Source: Streptomyces sp. YPW6 (GTDB lineage: Bacteria; Actinomycetota; Actinomycetes; Streptomycetales; Streptomycetaceae). From it: a stretch of DNA of 64,000 nucleotides. The stretch is taken from positions 5,491,001 through 5,555,000 of the forward strand of contig NZ_CP076457.1 of NCBI RefSeq assembly GCF_018866325.1, given 5' to 3'. The translations under genes and the position numbers were made by a program. The notes under the pieces were generated by a model that did not search any database, was not told where the DNA came from, and was given only the letters and a program-made list of their open reading frames with translations. Of the stretch, positions 42,838 through 50,787 are shown in pieces (position 1 is the first letter of the stretch; each line of letters begins with the position of its first letter).

Positions 42838-43643
42838 CAGGTCAGCAGTCCCGTCCGTACGGGCTCGGCGGCCGCGTGGGGGTGTACGTGGTCGTGGCCG
42901 GGCAGGGCGTGCTGGCCGACCGCCTCGGGCGGCGGCCCGTCGTGCGTCACGCAGCCGTCGCGCAGGACGACGGCCCGGTCGATCAGCGGCTCCAGCGGGC
43001 CCAGCTCGTGCAGCACCAGCAGCACGGAGGTGCCGCGAGCCACCTGCTCGCGCAGGGTCGAGGCCAGGATCTCCTGGCTGGCCAGGTCCACCCCCGCCAT
43101 CGGCTCGTCCATGATCAGCAGCTCCGGCTCGGAGGCCAGGGCGCGGGCGATCAGCACGCGCTGGTGCTGGCCGCCCGACAGGGCGCTCACGGAGTCCTTG
43201 GCGCGGTCGGCGAGGCCCACGAGCTCGATGGCCCGCTCCACGGCCGCCCGGTCCGCCTTCCCGGGCCACCGCAGCCCCGTACGGGACAGCCGGCCGGAGG
43301 CGACGACCTCGCGGATCGTGGCGGGCACACCGCCCGCGGCCGTGGTGCGCTGCGGGACGTACCCGATCCGGCCCCACTGGCGGAAGCGCCGCAGCTCGGT
43401 CCCGAACAGCTCGACGCTGCCGCCGGTCAGCGGGACCTGCCCGATGACCGACCGTACGGCGGTGGACTTGCCGGAGCCGTTGGCGCCGAGCAGGGCGACG
43501 ACCTCGCCGCGGCGCACGGTCAGGTCGACCCCGCGCAGCACGGGGCGTGCGCCGAGGGTCGCCGTGGCGCCGCGCAGGGCTATGACGGGCTCGTGGGCGG
43601 GCCTGCGGGCGGCTTCGCGGGGGGTGCTCTCACGCTCCGGCAT
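42837..43643 (-). CDS. znuC: Zinc ABC transporter ATP-binding protein
   Basis: ATPase subunit of the zinc importer, 268 residues: Walker A LLGANGSGKST, Q-loop VPQRT, ABC signature SALSGGQHQRV, Walker B ELLIMDEPMAGVD. The His-rich tail (HALPGHDHVHPHAA) may buffer zinc. ATG 43643 has GGAGG 5 nt upstream and is preferred to the earlier in-frame start at 43667. Confidence 0.94.
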   Translation of the reverse strand: MPERESTPREAARRPAHEPVIALRGATATLGARPVLRGVDLTVRRGEVVALLGANGSGKSTAVRSVIGQVPLTGGSVELFGTELRRFRQWGRIGYVPQRTTAAGGVPATIREVVASGRLSRTGLRWPGKADRAAVERAIELVGLADRAKDSVSALSGGQHQRVLIARALASEPELLIMDEPMAGVDLASQEILASTLREQVARGTSVLLVLHELGPLEPLIDRAVVLRDGCVTHDGPPPEAVGQHALPGHDHVHPHAAAEPVRTGLLT

Positions 43644-43688
43644 GAGCGCCTCCGATCCGAACGTCACACGTGGTGGGGGTGGTGCGGG

Positions 43689-44720
43689 TCACTTCGCGCC
43701 GAGGGCCTTCTGCAGCGCGGCGAGGTTGGACTCCATGACCTCGATGTAGTCAGCACCCAGGGACTTGTCCGTGATTCCCTCCAGCGGGTCCAGGACGCCC
43801 GTCTTCAGTCCGGTGTCCTTCGCCAGGGTCTTCGCGGTCTTGTCGCTGGCGAGCGTCTCGAAGAAGACCGTGGTGGCCTTCTCCTCCTCCGCGATGGTGT
43901 GGATCTCCTGGATGCGCGCGGGGCTCGGCTCGGCCTCGGGGTCGATGCCCGCGATGCCCTGCTGGGTGAGCCCGTAGCGCTCGGCGAGGTAGCCGAAGGC
44001 GGAGTGGGTGGTGATGAAGGTCTTGGTGGCGGTGTTCTTCAGCCCGGTCTCGAACGCCGTGTTCAGCTCGCCCAGCTCGGCGACCAGGGCCTCGGTGTTC
44101 TTCTTGTAGTCGGCGGCGTGGTCGGGGTCGGCCTTCTCCAGCGACTTTCCGACACCCTGGGCGACCTCGGCGTACTTCACCGGGTCCAGCCAGATGTGCG
44201 GGTCGGCGCCGCCCTCCTCGCCGTGGTTGTGCCCGTCGCCCTCGGAGTGCTCCTCGTGGGCTTCCTCGCCCTCGTGGCCGTGCTCGTCCTCGTGGCCGTG
44301 GCCGTCTTCGCCCTCGTGGTCGTGGCCGCCGACCTCGGAACCGTGGTCCTCCAGCGTGGTGAGGGTCGCGGCGTCGACGGTGTTCTTCACACCGGACTGC
44401 TGGATCGCGTCGTCCACGGCGGGCTGGATGCCCTTGAGGTACAGCACGTAGTCGGAATCGCTGATGGAGCCGATCTGGCGCGGGGTGAGCTCCAGGTCGT
44501 GCGGCTCGACGCCCGGCTTGGTGAGGCTGGTGACGGCGACGTGCTCGCCGCCGATCTTCTCGGCCAGGAACTGCATCGGGTAGAACGACGCGGTCACGTT
44601 GAGCTTGTCGCCGTTGCCCCCGTCCGCCGCGTCGGAGCTGGAGCAGGCGGAGAGAGCGGTCAGACCGAGGGCGACTGCTCCGGTGACGGCGGTGACGGGT
44701 ATGAGGCGGCGTACGTTCAT
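43689..44720 (-). CDS. znuA: Zinc-binding lipoprotein of the ABC importer
   Basis: Extracellular zinc receptor, 343 residues: lipoprotein signal MNVRRLIPVTAVTGAVALG with lipobox LSAC, a conserved first His near TKPGVEPHDLELTP, and the typical His-rich loop (GGHDHEGEDGHGHEDEHGH..., about residues 120-165). Later ligands lie in HIWLDPVKYAEVA and TTHSAFGYLAERYG. ATG 44720 (MNVRRL) is preferred, with ATG 44729 possible; the proximal Zur box overlaps this start. Confidence 0.93.
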   Translation of the reverse strand: MNVRRLIPVTAVTGAVALGLTALSACSSSDAADGGNGDKLNVTASFYPMQFLAEKIGGEHVAVTSLTKPGVEPHDLELTPRQIGSISDSDYVLYLKGIQPAVDDAIQQSGVKNTVDAATLTTLEDHGSEVGGHDHEGEDGHGHEDEHGHEGEEAHEEHSEGDGHNHGEEGGADPHIWLDPVKYAEVAQGVGKSLEKADPDHAADYKKNTEALVAELGELNTAFETGLKNTATKTFITTHSAFGYLAERYGLTQQGIAGIDPEAEPSPARIQEIHTIAEEEKATTVFFETLASDKTAKTLAKDTGLKTGVLDPLEGITDKSLGADYIEVMESNLAALQKALGAK

Positions 44721-44756
44721 GACAGTCATTTTCAACAAAAGTGGAAACGATTGTCA
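44720..44756 (-). promoter_or_regulatory. Two tandem Zur boxes upstream of znuA
   Basis: Read on the minus strand, the proximal box is TGAAAATGACTGTCA (44720-44734), close to the 7-1-7 Zur consensus TGAAAATGATTTTCA. The distal box is read on the plus strand as TGGAAACGATTGTCA (44742-44756). They are 22 bp apart. The proximal one touches the znuA start codon, so the transcript may be leaderless or very short-leadered. Confidence 0.8.
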
Positions 44757-44897
44757 ACAAGGCTGATGAGATGCCCGGAAGATCACGAGGTGGCGGAACA
44801 GGGCCTCCTGGAGCCCCTACCGATTTGATCCGGGGGGTGCGCGCGCCGGTAACCTGAGTCATTCGCCGTTCGTCGCCGTCGTAATGAAGAGAGCACC

Positions 44898-46280
44898 GTG
44901 GCCGCCGACAAGATCGACACCATCGTCAGCCTGAGCAAGCGCCGTGGCTTCGTCTACCCCTGCAGCGAGATCTACGGCGGCCAGCGTGCCGCCTGGGACT
45001 ACGGGCCGCTGGGCGTCGAGATGAAGGAGAACCTGAAGCGGCAGTGGTGGCGTTACATGGTCACCGCGCGCGAGGACGTGGTCGGTATCGACTCGTCGGT
45101 CATCCTCGCCCCCGAGGTCTGGGTCGCCTCCGGCCACGTCGCCACCTTCTCGGACCCGCTGACCGAGTGCACCTCCTGCCACAAGCGCTTCCGCGCCGAC
45201 CACCTGGAGGAGGCGTACGAGGAGAAGCACGGCAAGCCGCCGGTCAACGGCCTCGCCGACCTCAACTGCCCCAACTGCGGCAACAAGGGCACCTTCACCG
45301 AGCCCAAGCAGTTCTCGGGTCTGCTCTCCACCCACCTCGGCCCGACCCAGGACTCCGGCTCGGTCGCCTACCTCCGCCCCGAGACCGCCCAGGGCATCTT
45401 CACCAACTTCGGCCAGGTGCTCCAGACCTCGCGCAGGAAGCCGCCGTTCGGCATCGCGCAGATGGGCAAGTCCTTCCGGAACGAGATCACTCCGGGCAAC
45501 TTCATCTTCCGGACCCGTGAGTTCGAGCAGATGGAGATGGAGTTCTTCGTCAAGCCGGGCGAGGACGAGGAGTGGCAGCAGTACTGGATGGACCAGCGCT
45601 GGAACTGGTACACGGACCTGGGCATGCGCGAGGAGAACATGCGCTGGTACGAGCACCCGAAGGAGAAGCTCTCCCACTACTCCAAGCGCACCGCCGACAT
45701 CGAGTACCGCTTCCGCTTCGGCGGCAGCGAGTGGGGCGAGCTGGAGGGTGTGGCCAACCGCACCGACTACGACCTCAAGGCGCACTCCGAGGCGTCCGGC
45801 ACCGACCTGCGCTACCACGACCAGGAGGCCCAGGAGCGCTGGACGCCGTACGTCATCGAGCCCGCGGCCGGTGTCGGCCGCGCGATGCTGGCGTTCCTCC
45901 TCGACGCCTACGTCGAGGACGAGGCCCCCAACGCCAAGGGCGTCATGGAGAAGCGCACCGTGATGCGCCTCGACCCCCGCCTGGCCCCGGTGAAGGTCGC
46001 GGTCCTGCCGCTGTCCCGCAACGCACAGCTCTCGCCGAAGGCCAAGGGCCTGGCGGCCGACCTGCGCAAGAACTGGAACATCGAGTTCGACGACGCCGGC
46101 GCCATCGGCCGCCGCTACCGTCGCCAGGACGAGATCGGCACCCCGTTCTGCGTCACCGTCGACTTCGACACCCTCGACGACAACGCGGTGACCGTCCGCG
46201 AGCGCGACACCATGAAGCAGGAGCGCGTCTCCCTGGACCAGATCCAGGCGTACCTGGGTGCGCGCCTGCTCGGCTGCTGA
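44898..46280 (+). CDS. glyS: Glycyl-tRNA synthetase (single-chain, alpha2 type)
   Basis: Charges tRNA-Gly. 460 residues of class II: motif 1 [48 protein letters not shown] (motif 2 region), [14 protein letters not shown] (motif 3 region), and an anticodon-binding C-terminal domain. A zinc-like insertion ECTSCHKRF...[10 protein letters not shown] is present. GTG 44898. It is divergent from the znu operon and followed by a clear terminator. Confidence 0.96.
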   Translation: MAADKIDTIVSLSKRRGFVYPCSEIYGGQRAAWDYGPLGVEMKENLKRQWWRYMVTAREDVVGIDSSVILAPEVWVASGHVATFSDPLTECTSCHKRFRADHLEEAYEEKHGKPPVNGLADLNCPNCGNKGTFTEPKQFSGLLSTHLGPTQDSGSVAYLRPETAQGIFTNFGQVLQTSRRKPPFGIAQMGKSFRNEITPGNFIFRTREFEQMEMEFFVKPGEDEEWQQYWMDQRWNWYTDLGMREENMRWYEHPKEKLSHYSKRTADIEYRFRFGGSEWGELEGVANRTDYDLKAHSEASGTDLRYHDQEAQERWTPYVIEPAAGVGRAMLAFLLDAYVEDEAPNAKGVMEKRTVMRLDPRLAPVKVAVLPLSRNAQLSPKAKGLAADLRKNWNIEFDDAGAIGRRYRRQDEIGTPFCVTVDFDTLDDNAVTVRERDTMKQERVSLDQIQAYLGARLLGC

Positions 46281-46300
46281 CACCCGCCTGCGCGCGTGAG

Positions 46301-46330
46301 GCCCCCGGTTCCGGGTACGGAACCGGGGGC
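46301..46330 (+). terminator. Terminator after glyS
   Basis: Perfect 13-bp stem GCCCCCGGTTCCG (46301-46313) with CGGAACCGGGGGC (46318-46330), loop GGTA, followed by TTCG. Confidence 0.9.
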
Positions 46331-46381
46331 TTCGTCGTACCGTCCACCGGAGCCCCCCGCCGCCGTCCCGGGAGGTCCGCC

Positions 46382-46585
46382 ATGCCGTCGATCACCACCA
46401 GCAAGGTCAGCAGATGGGACCAGCACGGCCGTGAACACGTCGTGCAGATAAGGAAGTCGGGCGTGACGCGCCAGCTGACCTGCGCCACCTGCGCGTGGCG
46501 GCGCTCGGCGCAGTTCCTGCCCTGGCTCAAGGCCGAGGAGCACCTGGCGCAGGCCCACCAGGCGACGGTCGACCCGACGGCCTGA
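46382..46585 (+). CDS. Small zinc-finger-like hypothetical protein
   Basis: 67 residues starting MPSITTSKVSRWDQHGRE, preceded by GGGAGG. The middle has LTCATCAWRRSAQFLPWL and later HLAQAHQ, a C-x2-C...H-x4-H pattern that could hold one zinc. I do not recognise a named family. Basic, cytosolic, no membrane segment. Confidence 0.65.
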   Translation: MPSITTSKVSRWDQHGREHVVQIRKSGVTRQLTCATCAWRRSAQFLPWLKAEEHLAQAHQATVDPTA

Positions 46586-46731
46586 GCCCACGGAAGGCCC
46601 TATCGAAGGCCCTATCGAAGGCTCTGCCGAAGCACCCACGGAAGGCCCCGCAGAAGCCCCGTGGAAGCCTTGGGCTCCGGGCGGCCGGAAAAGCTGGTGC
46701 GGTGCCTCGGGGAGCGGGGTACGGTTCCCGC

Positions 46732-46761
46732 ATGTCTTCGTTCTTCCAGATCTACGAGTGA
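46732..46761 (+). other. Nine-codon frame upstream of the DUF6243 gene
   Basis: ATG...TGA encodes MSSFFQIYE, 102 bp before the DUF6243 gene. It is followed by an 8-bp hairpin (GCGGCGGG 46766-46773 with CCCGCCGC 46783-46790). No ribosome-binding site is at normal spacing, so translation is doubtful. The preceding 46586-46731 contains degenerate CGAAGGCCCTAT repeats. Confidence 0.3.
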
Positions 46762-46863
46762 GAGCGCGGCGGGTGCGAACTCCCCGCCGCAGCCCGGGGA
46801 CCGGTGCGACGCTCCCCGATCACCTTCACCTGACTCACTTCACCTTCCGTAGGGGAGAACACC

Positions 46864-47070
46864 ATGGCCAAGGGCCGTAACAACCTTCTCGGCGTGGGCG
46901 GACAGCGCAAGAAGCTGTCCCGCGCCGACCAGCAGGGCGCGGGCTCCGCACGCGTCGCCGACCGCAAGGCCGCCGAGGACAAGAAGCAGGAGCTGGTCCG
47001 CAAGATGCGCGAGCGCGCCGAGGCCCAGGCGGCCACCACCACGGAGCCGAGCGCCGGCCAGGACGCGTAG
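46864..47070 (+). CDS. DUF6243 family small basic protein
   Basis: 68 residues beginning MAKGRNNLLGVGGQRKKLSRADQQ, typical of the Streptomyces DUF6243 family. It is highly charged and mostly helical (VADRKAAEDKKQELVRKMRERAEAQ could be a coiled coil). Function unknown. A GGGGAG ribosome-binding site precedes the ATG and a strong terminator follows. Confidence 0.85.
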   Translation: MAKGRNNLLGVGGQRKKLSRADQQGAGSARVADRKAAEDKKQELVRKMRERAEAQAATTTEPSAGQDA

Positions 47071-47124
47071 GCGTCTGCCGCGCGGAGCCGGCCGAGGCCC
47101 GAGCGGTAGGTCCCCGTACGACGG

Positions 47125-47158
47125 TGTGGGCCCGGATCATCCGTGATCCGGGCCCACA
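47125..47158. terminator. Terminator after the DUF6243 gene
   Basis: Perfect 15-bp stem TGTGGGCCCGGATCA (47125-47139) with TGATCCGGGCCCACA (47144-47158), loop TCCG. Confidence 0.9.
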
Positions 47159-47284
47159 GCTGTGCCGTTGAGCCGTGCTGTCACAGATGCAGATCCAGGG
47201 CCGCCTGCCGGTCGTGGTTGTCCTGGTCGTTCCACCGGAGCAGGACGTGCGGCGGAAGGGGGCGGTCCGGCGGGACTCCTCGCA

Positions 47285-47668
47285 CTACCCGTCGTCGGGG
47301 CGGCCGCGCCACCCGGCGAGAGTCAGGCTCAGTCCGACGGCGGGGTCGAGCACGGTGAACAGGGCGGGGAACCCCGCCTCCAGGGCCCGTATCGCGTGGT
47401 CCTGGCACGGGCCGTGGGTGGCCCAGCGGCGCAGCGCTTCGGGGGCGTGCGCCCCGTGGAAGCGGACCGTCCGTACGTCGCCGGCCGGCAGCCGTACGGG
47501 CTCGGGTGCGAGGGGCAGCCCGTGGCTGTTGGCCAGGCGCAGGGCCTGGCGCCGGAGCCAGAGGAGGGCAAGCCGCCGGTTGCGTACGGTGACCCCGCCG
47601 AGGGTGGCGGACCGCTGACCGTCGGAGACGGTGACCTCGGCGGTGTACCCGGTGACGCGCCGCGTCAT
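47285..47668 (-). CDS. Hypothetical protein
   Basis: 127 residues (MTRRVTGYTAEVTVSDGQR...). No recognised domain; soluble, with a beta-rich N-terminus (VTVSDGQRSATLGGVTVRN) and an Arg/Leu-rich helical part. Its start overlaps the upstream gene's stop by 4 nt, so it is the third gene of a coupled minus-strand group divergent from the XRE regulator. Such small genes are common around XRE/DUF397 pairs in Streptomyces. Confidence 0.6.
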   Translation of the reverse strand: MTRRVTGYTAEVTVSDGQRSATLGGVTVRNRRLALLWLRRQALRLANSHGLPLAPEPVRLPAGDVRTVRFHGAHAPEALRRWATHGPCQDHAIRALEAGFPALFTVLDPAVGLSLTLAGWRGRPDDG

Positions 47669-47871
47669 GTGGACGGCCCGGGTTCGCCGTGCAGGATCAG
47701 CGCCCGCAGCCGGTCGGCCGCCGCCTGGACCTCAGCGACGACGGCGGCGCGGTTGGCGAAGCGGTCCAGGATGGCCGCGTCCAACTCGGCGCAGAACAGC
47801 GCTCGGTAGGCCGGGGCGGACTCGATGCGGACGAGTTCGGCGAGGGGCTGTGAGGCCTGCTGCGGGTTCAC
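47665..47871 (-). CDS. Small helical hypothetical protein
   Basis: 68 residues from GTG 47871 (VNPQQASQPLAELVRIESAPAYRALF...). Predicted mostly alpha-helical; no named domain. It overlaps both neighbours by 4 nt, indicating translational coupling. An open frame extends upstream, but the GTG coincides with the end of the preceding gene, which makes it the likely start. Confidence 0.6.
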   Translation of the reverse strand: MNPQQASQPLAELVRIESAPAYRALFCAELDAAILDRFANRAAVVAEVQAAADRLRALILHGEPGPST

Positions 47872-48127
47872 AGGACCTCGCCCCGGCTGCGGGCGTTGAG
47901 CCGTGCGGTACGGGCGCGGAGCTGCTCCATCAGGAGCGCCGGGCGCAGGTGGCGGGGCTCGGCCTCCCACTCCGTGCCGCCCCCGACGGGCCTCAGCGAC
48001 CAGTAGGGGCCGGCGGACCCCGGAACTCGCCCACACGGTCGGCGCGGCTGGTGTCGACCATGAGGGTTCCGGGGGCGGGGAGACCAGAAGGTTCCTGGAT
48101 ATTCGGGCACACGTTCTCGCCGTCCAT
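47868..48127 (-). pseudogene. Frameshifted small gene, first of the minus-strand group
   Basis: ATG 48127 has a good GGAGAGGAG and opens MDGENVCPNIQEPSG...MVDTSRADRVGEFRG, then runs into TGA about 44 codons in. The continuation (SAGPYWSLRPVGGGTEWEAE...NARSRGEVL) lies in the neighbouring frame and ends at 47868, overlapping the next start. The two halves join across the CCCC run at 48018-48021 (plus strand) if one G/C is restored. The joined product, about 86 aa, resembles small proteins often found next to XRE/DUF397 pairs. A sequencing error is the alternative. Confidence 0.6.
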
Positions 48128-48220
48128 CGATCGCTCCTCTCCGTAGCTGTTCGGCTACCGGGGCGATTCAGCGTGACCTAGGGTCGATACGTCTTCAACG
48201 TGGGGATCTGGGAGGGCACG

Positions 48221-49060
48221 TTGGTCAACATCAAGCAGCTGAACCCGGAAGCGAGCCCGCAGGCGGCCTTCGGTGCGCGTCTGCGCAGCATGCGGGAGGA
48301 GCGTGGCTGGATCCAGGATCAGGTGGCTGACATGGTCGGCTGCTCGGGCAGGCACATCTCGGCGATCGAAACTGGCCGCAAACCGGCGACTCTGCCTTTC
48401 GCGAGGAAAGCGGACCGGTTATTTGATCTCATCGGTTCGAGCGAGTCGTTCGAGCGCCAGTGGCAGGAGATGAAGCACGGGAACCTGCTGGAGGGCTTCC
48501 CGGAGTACGTGGGGTACGAGGGCCGGGCGGTGGAGATCAGGCTGTTCGAGGTCGGCCTTATTCCGGGTTTGTTGCAGACACCGGAGTACGCGCGGGCCGT
48601 TGCCTACGGAGACGTACAGCGTGGGTCCATCACCCCTGAACAGGCCGACGAACGCGTCGCGTTCCTGGCACAGCGGCAGGCGGCCCTCGTGCGGCCCCGG
48701 CCGCCCATGGTGTTCGTCGTCATGGACGAGAGCTGTCTGCACCAAGCTGTCGGCGGTCCTGAGGTCATGGACGCTCAGCTTCAACGCCTGGAGGAGATGG
48801 CCACGTTGTACAACTGGATCATCCAGGTGTCACCGTTCAGCCTGGGCGCACGCAGGGCGTTCGATCTGCCGGTCAATCTGCTGACCATGGCGGACAGGTC
48901 CATCGTGGCGTATGCCGAATCACAGGCGCAGGGGCACGTCGAGCGCGAAACCTCGTTCGTGGTGCCCCTACTCACGTCCTACCATCAGTTCCAGAGCGAG
49001 GCGCTGTCGAAGGCGGCGTCTGTGGCCAAGATCAGCCAGTTGCGAAAGGGCACCCCGTGA
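48221..49060 (+). CDS. XRE-family regulator with DUF5753 (Scr1-type)
   Basis: 279 residues: N-terminal helix-turn-helix (FGARLRSMREERGWIQDQVADMVGCSGRHISAIETGRKPA, residues about 16-55) and the DUF5753 ligand/partner domain (IPGLLQTPEYARAV, VVMDESCLHQAVGGPEVMDAQLQRL). Streptomyces genomes carry many such regulators paired with DUF397 proteins, some controlling differentiation (WhiJ-type systems). TTG 48221 is chosen for GGGAGGG at 48210-48216; GTG 48200 is possible. Its stop overlaps the DUF397 gene start. Confidence 0.88.
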   Translation: MVNIKQLNPEASPQAAFGARLRSMREERGWIQDQVADMVGCSGRHISAIETGRKPATLPFARKADRLFDLIGSSESFERQWQEMKHGNLLEGFPEYVGYEGRAVEIRLFEVGLIPGLLQTPEYARAVAYGDVQRGSITPEQADERVAFLAQRQAALVRPRPPMVFVVMDESCLHQAVGGPEVMDAQLQRLEEMATLYNWIIQVSPFSLGARRAFDLPVNLLTMADRSIVAYAESQAQGHVERETSFVVPLLTSYHQFQSEALSKAASVAKISQLRKGTP

Positions 49061-49266
49061 CGACCGAATCCCCTCGTTGGTTCAAGTCCTCGTACAGCTC
49101 GAACGGCGGCAACTGCATCGAGGTCGCCGCGAACCTCGCCGCCACGCGCGGCATCGTCCCGGTCCGTGACTCCAAGGTCGTCGACGGCCCCGTGGTCACC
49201 GTCCCCGCCACCGCCTTCTCGGCGTTCGTCGCGGGCGTTCAGGGCGGAACGTTCGACACCGTCTGA
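49057..49266 (+). CDS. DUF397 domain protein
   Basis: 69 residues with the diagnostic WFKSSYSSNGGNCIEVAAN...VPVRDSKVVDGPVVTVPATAFSAFV. DUF397 proteins are small partners that antagonise or modulate the neighbouring XRE regulator. It overlaps the regulator stop by 4 nt and is followed by a hairpin. Confidence 0.93.
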   Translation: MTTESPRWFKSSYSSNGGNCIEVAANLAATRGIVPVRDSKVVDGPVVTVPATAFSAFVAGVQGGTFDTV

Positions 49267-49594
49267 GAAACCGAGCCACAGGATGCCCCGCCGTGCCGCG
49301 CACGGCGGGGTATCCCGCTGATCCCACGAGGTCGTGCCGCCAGTCGAGCGCGGGGCGGCCGTCGACTGCACCGACCGGACCTCGGACAGCCCCGCAGTTC
49401 GCGACACCGGTCTTTCCCATCGCCCTGGCGTCTGCTCCGCCCAGGCCTCTCGCGATGAACGGCGGCCGACCACGCGCCATGGCTCCGAGGGCACTCGGGC
49501 TACCCGCGGACTGCCCCCATGTCCCTTCCACCGGAGTGGCGATCCTCTGCACACTGTCGTCCGAGCTGTAGTCCACGACCAGGGAAGAGTGCCC
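49267..49594. other. 328-bp gap between the DUF397 gene and the AGNAAV-motif gene
   Basis: Contains the terminator at 49286-49310. The rest is GC-rich, open in several frames, with no ribosome-binding site or recognisable product; it probably holds the promoter of the next gene. Confidence 0.5.
49286..49310 (+). terminator. Terminator of the XRE-DUF397 pair
   Basis: Perfect 10-bp stem CCCCGCCGTG (49286-49295) with CACGGCGGGG (49301-49310), loop CCGCG. Confidence 0.75.
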
Positions 49595-50569
49595 GTGCGC
49601 GCACACAGCAGGGAGAAGGACGAGGCCGAGCAGCGGTCCCCGCAGAGGCGGGCGGTGGGCTTCGCGGACACCGAGCCCTTCGCCGGGCCGCACCACCTGC
49701 CACGGGCGGCGGCGGGCAACGCGGCCGTCGCACGCGCGATCGCCCGGGGGCGGCAGGATGCGCCCGCAGAGCCCCGGAACGAAGCCGCGCCCACCGCCGG
49801 TACGCACCAGGGCTCCGGGGCCGTGCACATCCAGCGGACCGCGGACGAGGAACTGCGTGAGGCGAGGACACCGGAGCAGATCGTCGCCGCTCTCCAGAAG
49901 TCGGGGCACTCCGAGGACGACGCCTGGGAGCTCATGCGGTACATGACGTCCCAGCAGTTCCCGGCCGGTGAGGGACAGGCCAACTTCGACATGCTCGGCA
50001 GCATCAAGGACGCCTCCGAGCAACTGCAGAAGGTCAAGGCGGTACGCCGGAAGATGGCCGCGCCGCTCATGGCCAAGCGGTGGACGATCCGCCACTACAC
50101 CGGCGCCGACCCGAACACCCCTCCGGGGTTCCAGGAGATCGCGTCGACCTACGACAACGCGGCTGCGGGAAGGGCGAGCGAGCACACCAACGTCGCGGAC
50201 TGGCGCTCCCTCGGCAACATCAAGTTCTCGTTCTACCTGGTGGCCGTGGACGGCCAGGTCCCTCCGCGCAACTGGCTCAACAACACGCACTGGTACGCCG
50301 AGTGGGACCTCGACCGGATTCCGGAGTGCTGGGTCTCCCCGGACCTGCTGGAGCGGATGAACAAACCGATGGACGCGGACGGGGCGCGGACCGCGATGCA
50401 GGGGGCCAAGGCGTTCCGCGGCACCGGCGCCCAGCTCAAGGAACTGCTGGCGATCAGTGCCTTCGGCGCCGGCAACGACCCGGCTTCCGCTCTGGACACC
50501 GCCATCGGCGGCGCGTTCGAGCTCAAGGTCCCCGACGGTCTGCCGGTCGCCGAGTGGCACAAGAAGTAG
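49595..50569 (+). CDS. Putative injection-system cargo with AGNAAV motif
   Basis: 324 residues starting MRAHSREKDEAEQRSPQRR, with AAAGNAAVARAIAR near residues 41-54. That motif (LQxxAGNxAVxR-like) is typical of the N-terminus of actinobacterial proteins associated with extracellular contractile injection systems (family knowledge). The rest is a linker, a helical part (EQIVAALQKSGHSEDDAWELMRYM) and a C-terminal domain opening with WTIRHYTGADP, which faintly recalls RHYT-type toxin domains. GTG 49589 is an alternative start. No signal peptide. Function is inferred only. Confidence 0.5.
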   Translation: MRAHSREKDEAEQRSPQRRAVGFADTEPFAGPHHLPRAAAGNAAVARAIARGRQDAPAEPRNEAAPTAGTHQGSGAVHIQRTADEELREARTPEQIVAALQKSGHSEDDAWELMRYMTSQQFPAGEGQANFDMLGSIKDASEQLQKVKAVRRKMAAPLMAKRWTIRHYTGADPNTPPGFQEIASTYDNAAAGRASEHTNVADWRSLGNIKFSFYLVAVDGQVPPRNWLNNTHWYAEWDLDRIPECWVSPDLLERMNKPMDADGARTAMQGAKAFRGTGAQLKELLAISAFGAGNDPASALDTAIGGAFELKVPDGLPVAEWHKK

Positions 50570-50787
50570 GCGGTGCTCCCCGGTTCGGCCCCGGGCTCGA
50601 CCCCGTCCCGAGTGTTCCGGGCGGCACTGATCCGGGCCGGGCTCCCGGCACGAGAACAAGCCAAGTGCTGATCGCGGGGCGTGCCGGCCGGAGAGCGGAG
50701 GGTAGGCAGAGGGGTGTTCACAGCCGGGTGCCCCTCACGTGCGGCGCCCGGAGCGTCCCCGCTCCCGAGGAACCGTGGAGGATTCGT

